64,000 nt of DNA from JBMNUM01 sp050946275. GTDB lineage: Bacteria; Actinomycetota; Coriobacteriia; Coriobacteriales; CADBOM01. Position numbers and translations under genes: made by a program. Below are positions 16,702-24,685 of the stretch, piece after piece. The notes beneath the pieces are model-generated. The model was not told the DNA's origin, ran no database searches, and saw only the letters and a program-made list of their open reading frames with translations. The DNA is taken from assembly GCA_050946275.1 (NCBI GenBank), contig JBMNUM010000003.1, positions 60,437 through 124,436 of the forward strand, given 5' to 3'. Each line of letters opens with the position of its first letter. Position 1 is the first letter of the stretch.

Positions 16702-17604
16702 ATGACCACATCTGCAGCCATTTCCGCCCGCGCCCGTCAGCGTTGGAACGAGCGCGGACATCTCGACGACACCCTCGAGCTCACTCCCGAGCTGGCCGAG
16801 GCGGCCAGCCGCTTCCGCATCGCGGACTGCCACTGCCACATCTACCCGAGCAAGATCGCGGCCAAGGCCTCCGATGCCGTGGGCGTGTTTTACGAGCTGC
16901 CGATGTACGCCAAGGTCGGAGATGCCGACACGCTCGTGGCCAACGGCTCGAAGATCGGCGTCGAGCGCTACCTCGTGTGCTCCGTCGCCACGACGCTTCC
17001 GCAGGTCGACTCGATCGGCAGGTTCATCGCGGCCGAGTGCGCCGAGCATCCGGAGTTCATCGGCCTCGGCGCCTGGCATGAGGATGTCGAGGACGTCGAC
17101 GCGCTGCTCGACAGCGTCGAGGAGCTCGGGCTGCTCGGCATCAAGATCCATCCGGACTTCCAGAAGGTCTCGCTCGACGACCCGCGCATGATGAAGCTGT
17201 TCGCCGCCATCGAGGAGCGCGGCATGCGCATCATGATCCACATGGGCGACCCGCGCTACGAGTTCTCCGCGCCGGCGAAGCTCGCCCGCATCCTCGAGCG
17301 CCACGACAAGCTCAAGGTCGATGCCGCGCACTTCGGCGGCTGGGGCGAGTGGGACAACGCCGTTCCTGCGCTCGCCGGCTCGCCCGCGTACTACGACCTC
17401 TCGAGCAGCCTCGGCTTCCTCGAGCCCGAGGATGCCCTCGCGCTCATCGACGCCTACGGTGCGGACAAGATCATGTTCGGCGTGGACTTCCCGATGTGGA
17501 ACCACGTCGCCGAGTTCTCGCGCGTCCTGGCCCTCGGCCTCGACGACGCGACGCTGCAGGACATCTTCTACAACAACTTCGCCCGCTTCTATCTCGACGA
17601 CTAG
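16702..17604 (+). CDS. Amidohydrolase-family TIM-barrel metal-dependent hydrolase
   Basis: 300 residues. IADCHCHIYPSKIA near residue 37 supplies the paired metal-binding His residues of the amidohydrolase-2 (PF04909) group. LLGIKIHPDFQ and RIMIHMGDP give further barrel-strand histidines, and IMFGVDFPMWNH is the closing Asp motif. The substrate cannot be read; decarboxylases and lactonases share the fold. The start at 16702 follows TAGGGGAATAC, nine bases after the membrane protein stop. Confidence 0.88.
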   Translation: MTTSAAISARARQRWNERGHLDDTLELTPELAEAASRFRIADCHCHIYPSKIAAKASDAVGVFYELPMYAKVGDADTLVANGSKIGVERYLVCSVATTLPQVDSIGRFIAAECAEHPEFIGLGAWHEDVEDVDALLDSVEELGLLGIKIHPDFQKVSLDDPRMMKLFAAIEERGMRIMIHMGDPRYEFSAPAKLARILERHDKLKVDAAHFGGWGEWDNAVPALAGSPAYYDLSSSLGFLEPEDALALIDAYGADKIMFGVDFPMWNHVAEFSRVLALGLDDATLQDIFYNNFARFYLDD

Positions 17605-17734
17605 CGCGCACGCGCCGGAAAGGGACGGGTCGAAGGACAATCCGCCGACTCATGGTCCCGGGGATCGCCCGGTCGGCTTTCCTCGCTTCCGCACGCACCG
17701 CTTGCCGCCCGCGGTCGCTCTCGCGGCCGCGTGC

Positions 17735-18002
17735 TTGCCCCGTGCGTGTTTTAGGTTATGATGAACGGGTAATCCCGAGGCGGGTTCTCCCACCTCAAGC
17801 AATCCCCTAGAGCATCGAGTACGCGCACGCGCCTTTGGCTTGCAGGGGGCTCGCACCATTCCAAGCACGCACGGTTTTTCGCATAGGGACTTTCAGGCTT
17901 GCACATTTTCACGGCGAATCGGCATGAGGTGCGGTTCTTGCTTTCGCGGGATTGGTCTTGCTGGACAATCGTTCGAATATGCAGTGCGGAAGGAGTTTTT
18001 CT
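17735..18002 (+). other. Candidate promoter and structured leader or small RNA upstream of talC
   Basis: About 400 bp separate the hydrolase and talC. TTGCCC at 17735 and TATGAT about 17 bp downstream form a plausible promoter. That leaves some 230 bp of untranslated transcript with GC-rich pairing potential, e.g. CAAGC with GCTTG and CCCCT with AGGGG, and GCGCACGCGC. It may be a long leader or an independent RNA. No known riboswitch was recognised. 17605-17734 shows nothing but a degenerate palindrome at 17632. Confidence 0.35.
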
Positions 18003-18683
18003 ATGAAGTTCTTCGTGGATACCGCCGATCTCGACGAGATCGCCGAGGCAGCCTCGTGGGGAGCGCTCGCGGGCGTGACCACCAATCCGAGCCTGTACGC
18101 CAAGATCGGCGGCAAGGTTGAGGATTTCCCGAAGCACATCAAGAAGATCTGCGACATCGTCGACGGGCCGGTCTCGGCCGAGACGATGGCCGAGGATGCC
18201 GAGGGCATGATCGCCGACGGCCGCGAGCTCGCCAAGATCGCCGACAACGTCGCCGTCAAGATCCCGGTGACGCCGGCCGGCCTCGCCGCGACGCGCGTGC
18301 TCTCGCATGAGCACATCCCGGTCAACATGACGCTTGTGTTCTCCGTGCCGCAGGCCATCATGGCCGCTCGCGCGGGCGCCCGCTACATCAGCCCGTTCAT
18401 CGGCCGCTTCGATGACATCGGCGAGGACGGCCTCGCGCAGGTCGCCGATATCGTCACCGCCATCAAGAACTACGACCTGACCGACGTGGGCATCGCCGGC
18501 GAGGAGGTCGAGATCATCGCCGCCTCCATCCGCAGCGTCAACCACGTGACGCAGGCCGCCCTCATGGGCGTCGACATCGCCACGGTTCCGTTCGGCGTGC
18601 TCGCGAAGTGCCTCAAGCACCCGCTGACCGACAACGGCATCGAGCGCTTCAAGAAGGACTGGGAGAAGGTCGTCGGCGCATAA
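18003..18683 (+). CDS. Fructose-6-phosphate aldolase / short-type transaldolase
   Basis: 226 residues, the length of the small MipB/TalC family. It starts MKFFVDTADLDEIAEAASWG and has GVTTNPSL and NVAVKIPVTPAG, where the Lys of KIPVT is the Schiff-base residue. GARYISPFIGRFDD follows. It acts in the pentose-phosphate/glycolysis interconversion by moving dihydroxyacetone units; whether it is a true transaldolase or an F6P aldolase depends on active-site details not resolved here. AAGGAG lies seven bases before the ATG. rho follows after 37 bp. Confidence 0.92.
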   Translation: MKFFVDTADLDEIAEAASWGALAGVTTNPSLYAKIGGKVEDFPKHIKKICDIVDGPVSAETMAEDAEGMIADGRELAKIADNVAVKIPVTPAGLAATRVLSHEHIPVNMTLVFSVPQAIMAARAGARYISPFIGRFDDIGEDGLAQVADIVTAIKNYDLTDVGIAGEEVEIIAASIRSVNHVTQAALMGVDIATVPFGVLAKCLKHPLTDNGIERFKKDWEKVVGA

Positions 18684-18720
18684 CCGCCGCGGAACCCTAC
18701 GTGTAGAAAGCAGAAAACGC

Positions 18721-20166
18721 ATGAGCGAAAACGAAGAAAAGGCCAAGGGAGCCCAAACGCAGCGCAAAACGCAGAAGCAGTCGAACTCGCGTAACCAGGG
18801 CAAGCAGCAGGGCGGCAAGGGCCAGCAGAACCGCGGCCGCCGCCCGCGCAGGCACCATAACCAGCAGCAGGAGGTCGCGCCGCAGGCCAATCGCGAGGAC
18901 CTCGCGAAGCTCAAGGTCGCCGAGCTCAAGGAGAAGGCGGCAGAGCTCGAGCTCACCGTCAAGCCCGGCACGAAGAAGGACCAGCTGATCGACCTCGTGC
19001 TCGAGGCCCTCATCAAGGCCGAGGGCTTCGTGGAGTGCGAGGGCGTGCTCGACCTGTTCTCCGAGGGGTACGGCTTCCTCCGCGCGAAGGGCTACCTGCC
19101 GTCCGAGAACGACGTGTACGTGGGCGTGTCCATGATCAGGCGCAACGGCCTGCGCAAGGGCGATTGGATCCGCGGCCAGGTGCGTCCCGCCAAGGACAAC
19201 GAGAAGTACGCGGCGCTGCACCGCATCGACACCGTCAACGACCTGCCGCTCGAGGTGATCGCGCATCGCCCCAAGTTCGCCGACCTCACGCCGATCTTCC
19301 CGGACGAGCGTCTCACGATGGAGCATGGTCAGAACACGATCACCGCGCGCACGATCGACCTCGTCGCGCCCATCGGAAAGGGCCAGCGCGGCCTCATCGT
19401 CTCGCCGCCCAAGGCCGGTAAGACGACGATCCTCAAGGACATCGCCGCCGCCATCACGGCCAACGACCCCGACGTGCACCTGATGTGCTTGCTCGTGGAC
19501 GAGCGTCCCGAGGAGGTCACCGACATGGAGCGCTCGATCAAGGGCGAGGTCATCTCGTCGACGTTCGACATGCCGTGCGAGAACCACATCGCCGTCGCGG
19601 AGCTCGTCATCGAGCGCGCGAAGCGCCTCGTCGAGGTGGGCAAGGACGTCGTCATCCTCCTCGACTCGATCACGCGCCTCGCGCGCGCGTACAACCTCGG
19701 GCAGCCCGCATCGGGACGCGTGCTCTCCGGCGGCGTCGATTCCACCGCGCTCTATCCGCCGAAGCGCTTCCTCGGCGCTGCGCGCAACATCGAGGGCGGC
19801 GGCTCGCTGACCATTCTCGCCAGCGCGCTCATCGACACCGGCTCGAAGATGGACGAGGTCATCTTCGAGGAGTTCAAGGGCACGGGCAACATGGAGCTCA
19901 AGCTCGACCGCAACCTGGCCGACCGCAGGATCTTCCCGGCGATCGACCCGGTCACGTCGGGCACGCGCAAGGAGGAGCTGCTGCTCGACCCGCAGGTCGC
20001 GCCGCTCATCTGGGGCGTGCGCCGCGTGCTCGCCAACCTCAACAACACCGAGCGCGCGATGGAGATGCTCATCAAGAGCCTCAAGTCCACCCGCGACAAC
20101 ACCGAGTTCCTCATCCGCACGGCCAAGAAGGCCCAGGAGCGACAGGGACAGGGCTTCGAGCTGTAG
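18721..20166 (+). CDS. rho: Transcription termination factor Rho
   Basis: 481 residues. An N-terminal tail of about 60 residues rich in Gln, Arg, Asn and Lys is typical of high-GC Rho and may add RNA binding. LAKLKVAELKEKAAELEL starts the Rho N-domain, and GVLDLFSEGYGFLRAKGYLPS the RNA-binding OB fold. The ATPase core has Walker A in SPPKAGKTTIL, LLVDERPEEVTDM, and VVILLDSITRLARAYN, with a DSTALYPPKRFLGAARNIEGGGSLT stretch (in parts: PPKRFLGAARN and EGGGSLT) for the Q/R loops. It is a hexameric helicase that ends transcripts. A GC-rich terminator follows. Confidence 0.97.
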   Translation: MSENEEKAKGAQTQRKTQKQSNSRNQGKQQGGKGQQNRGRRPRRHHNQQQEVAPQANREDLAKLKVAELKEKAAELELTVKPGTKKDQLIDLVLEALIKAEGFVECEGVLDLFSEGYGFLRAKGYLPSENDVYVGVSMIRRNGLRKGDWIRGQVRPAKDNEKYAALHRIDTVNDLPLEVIAHRPKFADLTPIFPDERLTMEHGQNTITARTIDLVAPIGKGQRGLIVSPPKAGKTTILKDIAAAITANDPDVHLMCLLVDERPEEVTDMERSIKGEVISSTFDMPCENHIAVAELVIERAKRLVEVGKDVVILLDSITRLARAYNLGQPASGRVLSGGVDSTALYPPKRFLGAARNIEGGGSLTILASALIDTGSKMDEVIFEEFKGTGNMELKLDRNLADRRIFPAIDPVTSGTRKEELLLDPQVAPLIWGVRRVLANLNNTERAMEMLIKSLKSTRDNTEFLIRTAKKAQERQGQGFEL

Positions 20167-20191
20167 GCGTTTCCGAGAAGAGATGCAAGCG

Positions 20192-20226
20192 GCGGGCCGG
20201 CGCGAATGATGCGCCGGCCCGCTTTC
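20192..20226 (+). terminator. Rho-independent terminator after rho
   Basis: GCGGGCCGGCGC pairs perfectly with GCGCCGGCCCGC around GAATGAT, followed by TTTCG. Confidence 0.8.
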
Positions 20227-20469
20227 GTGTGCAGGGGGGGTGCGGCCGTGGAAGCCGGGGCGGGCGCGGGACGCGGGGCGGCAGCGGGCGTGGTGCGGAC
20301 CGGTAGCGGGCGCGGGGTGCGGGCGCGGGGCGAGGACGCGAGGGCGGCGGGGCGCGAGGTGCGGCGCGAGGGCGTGGCGCTGCCGGGGCGGCACGGCGCG
20401 AGGTGCGGCGCGAGGGCGTGGGCGGCACGGCGCGGGCGGAGTATGAATGCCGGGCCAGACTCTGACTGT
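20227..20469. other. GC-rich strand-biased spacer with a 27-bp direct repeat
   Basis: Very G-rich on the plus strand. The 27-bp block beginning GGCGCGAGGTGCGGCGCGAG is exactly repeated at 20351-20377 and 20395-20421. No gene is supported; open frames here have only Arg/Gly/Ala-rich composition. Confidence 0.5.
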
Positions 20470-20728
20470 CTGCCCTAAAATGCGGGGATGTCGAAAAACG
20501 GGGTGCCCGTGCACGTTTGCGCGGCCCGCCTGTCCCAAATTGCGGGGTTGTCGAAGTCGGATCGGTCCAGCCTGTCCAGAAATGCGGGGTTGTCGAAAAA
20601 TCCTGTCCCAAATTGCGGGGTTGTCGAAAAATCCGGAGCGTTCCGCTTTCGACAACCCCGCGTTTTGGGACACGGGAGGGCGTTTTCCGTGCACGGCGGG
20701 CCTGGTTTTCGACAACCCCGCATTTTGC
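20470..20728. repeat. 4+2 repeat element, copy 1
   Basis: Six copies of a unit near TGTCCCAAAATGCGGGG followed by TTGTCGAAAA. The TGCGGGG core starts at 20481, 20541, 20583 and 20614 on the plus strand. Two inverted units have cores ending at 20662 and 20722. Spacings are 60, 42, 31, 48 and 60 bp. The whole stretch from unit 1 to unit 2 (about 80 bp) is an inverted repeat of the stretch spanned by the two inverted units, linkers included, with units 3 and 4 in the middle. Confidence 0.92.
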
Positions 20729-20734
20729 TCGGTC

Positions 20735-20880
20735 ATGCGGGGCTTGCTGACCGCTCTTGCGCCTCCGGCAATCAGCAAACCCGCATCCGGAGCTCCCGCG
20801 TGGGGTTTGCTGACCGCTCCTTCGGCAACGGCAATCAGCAAACCCGCATTTCGACCACCCATGCGGGGTTTGCTGACCGC
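20735..20880. repeat. Tandem GCAAACC hairpins, array 1
   Basis: Alternating units TGCGGGGTTTGCTGACCGC (20735, 20799, 20860) and its inverse GGCAATCAGCAAACCCGCA (20768, 20831). Adjacent inverse/direct pairs form hairpins of about 50 bp repeating every 62 bp. It directly follows the 4+2 element. The core shares TGCGGGGTT with the unit of that element. Confidence 0.9.
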
Positions 20881-20922
20881 GCTTGCTTCTCCGGGTGCGG
20901 TGTGGTGGCCGCGTGCGGGTGC

Positions 20923-20928
20923 TATCAT
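20923..20928 (+). promoter_or_regulatory. Candidate -10 box for the PPK2 gene
   Basis: TGCTATCAT (20920-20928) is an extended -10 element about 80 bp before the PPK2 start. No clear -35 is seen. Confidence 0.35.
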
Positions 20929-21009
20929 TACGGGCGAGCAGGGTAGGGAGCCGGCTCCGCGGGACGACTTTGCGGGCGAGGCGACTTTCGGGTTCGAGTA
21001 GGAGCCATC

Positions 21010-21879
21010 ATGGACATCAAGGATTTCATCATCACCGACGGTGCGAAGCTCAAGCTCGCCGACATGCCGACGAGCCTCGGTATCGACAAGGACCGCCGTC
21101 CCAAGGTCGAGGCGATGCAGGCGGAGAACGAAAGCGACATCGCCGATCTCCAGGAGCGCTTCTACGCCGACTCGCGCGAGGGCCTCGTCATGCTGCTGCA
21201 GGCGATGGACGCGGCCGGCAAGGACAGCACCATCAAGCGCGCCATGAAGGGCATCAACCCGCAAGGCGTGAAGGTGACGTCGTTCAAGCAGCCCTCGAAG
21301 GAGGAGCTGGCGCACGACTACCTGTGGCGCGTCATCCGCGCGCTGCCCGAGCGCGGGCAGATCGGCATCTTCAACCGCTCGTATTACGAGGACGTGCTCG
21401 TGGTGAAGGTCCACGATCTGCAGAAGGGCTACCGCATGCCCGAGCGCGTGATAGGCGTGGATTCCGAGAAGTTCTTCGCGCGCCGCTACGAGCAGATCCG
21501 CGGCTTCGAGCAGTACCTGTACGAGAACGGCTACCGCTTCCTCAAGATCTTCCTCCACGTCTCGAAGGACAAGCAGCGCGAGCGCTTCATCGAGCGCATC
21601 GACCAGGAGGAGAAGAACTGGAAGTTCTCGTCGTCCGATGTCGCCGAGCGCGCGTTCTGGGACGACTACCAGGATGCGTACGAGAAGGCCATCCGCGCGA
21701 CCGCCACGAAGGAGTGCCCGTGGTACGTGATCCCCGCCGACCAGAAGTGGGTGACGCGCTACCTCGTGTCCGAGGCGCTCAAGGGCGTGCTCGAGAGCTG
21801 CCATTCCGAGTATCCCGTGCTCCCGGACGAGGAGCGCGCCAAGCTCGCCGCCGCCAAGGAGCAGCTCCTCGCCGAGTAG
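21010..21879 (+). CDS. Polyphosphate kinase 2 family phosphotransferase (polyP:AMP/ADP type)
   Basis: 289 residues, one PPK2 domain. Walker A is AMDAAGKDST (65-74), and the Walker B-type stretch is IGIFNRSYYEDVLVVKVH. The lid residues are in KWKFSSSD-like NWKFSSSDVAERAFWDDY. It transfers phosphate between polyphosphate and nucleotides, most likely phosphorylating AMP or ADP as in class III PPK2. AGGAGCC precedes the ATG. It is a single-gene unit between the repeat cluster and rpmE. Confidence 0.93.
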   Translation: MDIKDFIITDGAKLKLADMPTSLGIDKDRRPKVEAMQAENESDIADLQERFYADSREGLVMLLQAMDAAGKDSTIKRAMKGINPQGVKVTSFKQPSKEELAHDYLWRVIRALPERGQIGIFNRSYYEDVLVVKVHDLQKGYRMPERVIGVDSEKFFARRYEQIRGFEQYLYENGYRFLKIFLHVSKDKQRERFIERIDQEEKNWKFSSSDVAERAFWDDYQDAYEKAIRATATKECPWYVIPADQKWVTRYLVSEALKGVLESCHSEYPVLPDEERAKLAAAKEQLLAE

Positions 21880-22044
21880 GGGAGCGCGGGGCAAGTCATC
21901 CGGTCGCTCGCGTGACGGGCGGAGCTGTCGCGTTGCCGCTGGTGGGTTGCCGCTTCCGGCCGCGCGTGCCGGGTGGTATCCTAACTAGGCTTATTGAGTC
22001 TTGGTCGGAAATCAAGACGCTTCCCATACGAAGGAGTTTGGAAG

Positions 22045-22506
22045 ATGAAACCTGGTATCCATCCCGAGTACGTCGAGTGCACGGTCCGCTGCTCGTGCGG
22101 CAACACGTTCACGACGCACGCCACGGTGTCCGAGATGCGTCTCGACCTGTGCAACAAGTGCCATCCGTTCTTCACCGGTCAGCAGAAGTTCGTCGACACC
22201 GGTGGACGCGTCCAGCGCTTCGCCGACAAGTACGGCTCGGCTTCCGCCGCCGTCATGGAGCAGGAGCAGGCCAAGAAGGCCGCGCGCGCAGAGGCCAAGG
22301 CCGCTGCCGAGGCCGAGAAGAAGGCCGCCCGCGAGGCCAAGGCCGCCAAGAAGGCCGAGAAGGCTGCCGAGTACGCCAAGAAGGCCGAGAAGGAGGCCGC
22401 TGCTGCTGCCGCCGCCGAGGCTGAGGCTGCCGAGGCCGCTGCCGAGGAAGTCGCCGAGGAGGCCGCTGAGGCTCCCGCCGAGGCCGAGGAGGCCGCTGCC
22501 GAGTAG
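22045..22506 (+). CDS. rpmE: 50S ribosomal protein L31 with Ala/Lys/Glu-rich C-terminal extension
   Basis: 153 residues, about twice the usual length. Residues 1-70 are a normal zinc-type L31: MKPGIHPEYVECTVRC, with Cys16, Cys18, Cys36 and Cys39 in RCSCGN and LCNKCHPF, then FTGQQKFVDTGGRVQRF. From about residue 75 the protein is only Ala, Lys and Glu (KKAARAEAKAAAEAEKK, then a poly-Glu/Ala end), predicted as a long charged helix. AAGGAG precedes the ATG at 22045 with a likely TATCCT -10 box near 21976. The tail carries no known motif; similar tails occur in other Coriobacteriia L31. Confidence 0.95.
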   Translation: MKPGIHPEYVECTVRCSCGNTFTTHATVSEMRLDLCNKCHPFFTGQQKFVDTGGRVQRFADKYGSASAAVMEQEQAKKAARAEAKAAAEAEKKAAREAKAAKKAEKAAEYAKKAEKEAAAAAAAEAEAAEAAAEEVAEEAAEAPAEAEEAAAE

Positions 22507-22532
22507 CCCATCGGGTTATGGAATGCATCTGG

Positions 22533-22570
22533 AATCGCGGCCGCACGCCCACGTTGCGGTCGCGATTTTC
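22533..22570 (+). terminator. Rho-independent terminator after rpmE
   Basis: AATCGCGGCCGCA pairs with TGCGGTCGCGATT around CGCCCACGT, followed by TTTC. Confidence 0.85.
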
Positions 22571-22594
22571 ATTAGGGGAAGGTAGCATGGCAGT

Positions 22595-23275
22595 ATGAAT
22601 GTCACGTTGCTCTATCACACGAACGATCCCGAGCGCGCAGTGGCCACCGCCGCGCGCATCTGCTATGCGTCGATCGGCGCGCAGGAGCTGATGGAGACGA
22701 TGTCGGACGAGCAGGTCCGCAGCGTCCTCGCGACGATCATGCGCTCCGGCCACTTCTCGACGCTCGAGCACGCTTCCTACACGTTCGCGATCGACGGCGT
22801 CAGCCGCGCGCTCACGCACCAGCTCGTGCGCCATCGCCTCGCGAGCTTCAATCAGCAATCGCAGCGCTACGTGCGCTTCGACGAGGCGCCGAGCGTCGTC
22901 GTCCCCGACAGCGTCGATGCGTCGCCCGAGCTGCGCGCGATCTTCGACAAGGCGATCGACACGTCCTACGAGGCGTACGCCGCGCTCGCCAAGGCCGGCG
23001 TCCCCGCCGAGGACGCGCGCTACGTGCTGCCCAACGCGTGCGAGAGCAAGATCGTCGTCACCATGAACATCCGCGAGCTGCTGCACTTCTTCGAGCTGCG
23101 CTGTTGCCGTCGCGCCCAGTGGGAGATCCGCGAGATGGCCAACCGCATGCTCGAGCTCGTGACGCCCACGGCGCCGTTCATCTTCATGGATGCCGGCCCC
23201 GCATGCCGTCGCGGCGCGTGCCCCGAGGGTCCCATGTCGTGTGGCCAGCCCTACGAGAGGGTGGTGCGTCCGTAG
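22595..23275 (+). CDS. thyX: FAD-dependent thymidylate synthase
   Basis: 226 residues. The ThyX signature RHRxxSxNxxSxRY is present as RHRLASFNQQSQRY (79-92). STLEHASYTFAIDGVSRAL precedes it, and RYVLPNACESKIVVTMNIRELLHF follows with the FAD/dUMP-binding residues. It makes dTMP using methylene-tetrahydrofolate and FAD. No thyA appears in this window. The next gene begins at the base after its stop. Confidence 0.97.
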   Translation: MNVTLLYHTNDPERAVATAARICYASIGAQELMETMSDEQVRSVLATIMRSGHFSTLEHASYTFAIDGVSRALTHQLVRHRLASFNQQSQRYVRFDEAPSVVVPDSVDASPELRAIFDKAIDTSYEAYAALAKAGVPAEDARYVLPNACESKIVVTMNIRELLHFFELRCCRRAQWEIREMANRMLELVTPTAPFIFMDAGPACRRGACPEGPMSCGQPYERVVRP

Positions 23276-24685
23276 ATGGCCGAGCGCGAGAGCAGACGCG
23301 GCGAGCTGAAGCGCGCGGAGGAGACGGAAGGCGTTCTCGTCCAGACGCACATCGGTGGGCAGGCGCTCATCGAGGGCGTCATGATGCGCGGAAAGTACAG
23401 CTGGGCCGCCGCGATCCGCACTCCCGAGGGTGACATCTACACCGAGGAGCACGACCTCCAGGCGACCCGCGACAAGCACGGATGGCTGTACTGGCCGGTC
23501 GTGCGAGGGTGCCGCGCGCTCGTCGAGTCGCTGCTGCTCGGGTACAAGGCGCTGAGCGTCGCGTCCGAGCACGCCTTCGACTTCGAGGAGGACGAGAAGG
23601 ACGAGAAGAAGGCCGCTGAGGCCGCGGAGACCGCGGGCGCTGCGGCCGCCGAGCCCGTCGCGGCTGCGTCCGAAGGCGGGGAGCCCGTGCTCGGCAAGGT
23701 CGCCGACGCGGTGCGTGCCGCCGCTGCGGACGCACGCGATGCCGACGCTTCCGTGACGGTCGACGAGGCTCTCGACGCGATCGAGCCCGCTGCGGCTGCG
23801 GCAACGCCGGAACCCATCGCGGCCAACGAAGCCTCTCTCGAGCCCGCCGCCGAGCTGGCCGCAGTTGCCGCCGAGCCGGCCCCGAAGCCCACTGCCAAGC
23901 CCGTCAGCGCCAAGGCCGACGACGCCAAGAAGGATTCCGAAGAGGGCAAGTCCGTCATGATCGTCGGGTCGGTGCTCGGCATCGTGCTCGGACTCGCGCT
24001 GTTCATCATGCTGCCCGCATGGCTGACCAACTTCATCGTCGGCAACTACGACGAGCACGTCGTCGTGTGGAACATCGTCGACGGCCTCTTGCGCGTGGGC
24101 GTGTTCATCTTCTACGTCTGGCTCATCGCGCGCATGAAGGACATCAAGCGGATGTTCCGCTATCACGGCGCGGAACACAAGACGATTCACTGCTACGAGC
24201 ACGGCTTGGAGCTCACGCCCGAGAACGCGCAGCAGTTCCCGACGCTGCACGTGCGTTGCGGCACCGCTTTTCTGATCACGACGCTGATCATCGCGATCAT
24301 CGTGTTCTCGATGGTGCCGGTCAAGGCGATCTGCGCGGGGCTGGGCCTCACGGGCGTGGGACAGTTCGTCGTCATCGTGCTCACGCGCATCATCTTCATC
24401 CCGCTCGTCGCGGGCCTGGGCTACGAGCTCACGGTCAAGTGGGCGGGCTCGCATCCCGAGCGCAAGCTCGTGCGGATCGTGCTGTGGCCCGGCCTGCAGA
24501 TGCAGAAGCTCACGACCGCGCAGCCCGACGAGGGCATGCTCGAGTGCGCCATCGCGGCCATGAAGCTCGTGATCGCGCGCGAGGAACTCGAGGAGCGCAA
24601 GGCCGCCGCGGGCGAGAAAGCCGCGGAGCCCGTTCCCGCCCCGTTCTGCGGCGATGTGGCCGCCTCGACCGCGGCGAGCGAGTGA
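23276..24685 (+). CDS. DUF1385 family membrane protein with acidic Ala-rich insert
   Basis: 469 residues. Family motifs: THIGGQALIEGVMMRGKYSWAAAIR near the N-terminus, RGCRALVESLLLGYKAL, MFRYHGAEHKTIHCYEHG and WPGLQMQKLTTAQPDEGMLE. Between residues about 105 and 225 there is an insert of Ala, Glu and Pro with low complexity that the family usually lacks or has much shorter. Four hydrophobic segments lie between about 225 and 390. The biochemical role is unknown. The start touches the thyX stop, and its own stop overlaps the next start by four bases (GTGA). Confidence 0.9.
   Translation: MAERESRRGELKRAEETEGVLVQTHIGGQALIEGVMMRGKYSWAAAIRTPEGDIYTEEHDLQATRDKHGWLYWPVVRGCRALVESLLLGYKALSVASEHAFDFEEDEKDEKKAAEAAETAGAAAAEPVAAASEGGEPVLGKVADAVRAAAADARDADASVTVDEALDAIEPAAAAATPEPIAANEASLEPAAELAAVAAEPAPKPTAKPVSAKADDAKKDSEEGKSVMIVGSVLGIVLGLALFIMLPAWLTNFIVGNYDEHVVVWNIVDGLLRVGVFIFYVWLIARMKDIKRMFRYHGAEHKTIHCYEHGLELTPENAQQFPTLHVRCGTAFLITTLIIAIIVFSMVPVKAICAGLGLTGVGQFVVIVLTRIIFIPLVAGLGYELTVKWAGSHPERKLVRIVLWPGLQMQKLTTAQPDEGMLECAIAAMKLVIAREELEERKAAAGEKAAEPVPAPFCGDVAASTAASE

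Noticed and set aside
17768..17900. 6S RNA annotation
   Set aside because: Only a short text resemblance (CCCCTAGAGCATCGAG); the required long closing stem and central bubble could not be drawn convincingly.
20470..20880. CRISPR array
   Set aside because: Units occur in both orientations, spacer lengths are unequal but fixed between dispersed copies, linkers are homologous between copies, and no cas gene is near.
20488..20946. Open frames running through the 4+2 element (peptides repeating QNAGLSK, KMRGCRK, KCGVVEK) as repeat proteins
   Set aside because: All three frames and both strands stay open because the repeat lacks stops, no ribosome-binding site is present, and the one-base spacing difference between copies would shift the frame.
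18697..21894. 1,065-residue minus-strand open frame opposite rho and PPK2
   Set aside because: Shadow of rho, the repeat cluster and PPK2; no start signal, no family motif.
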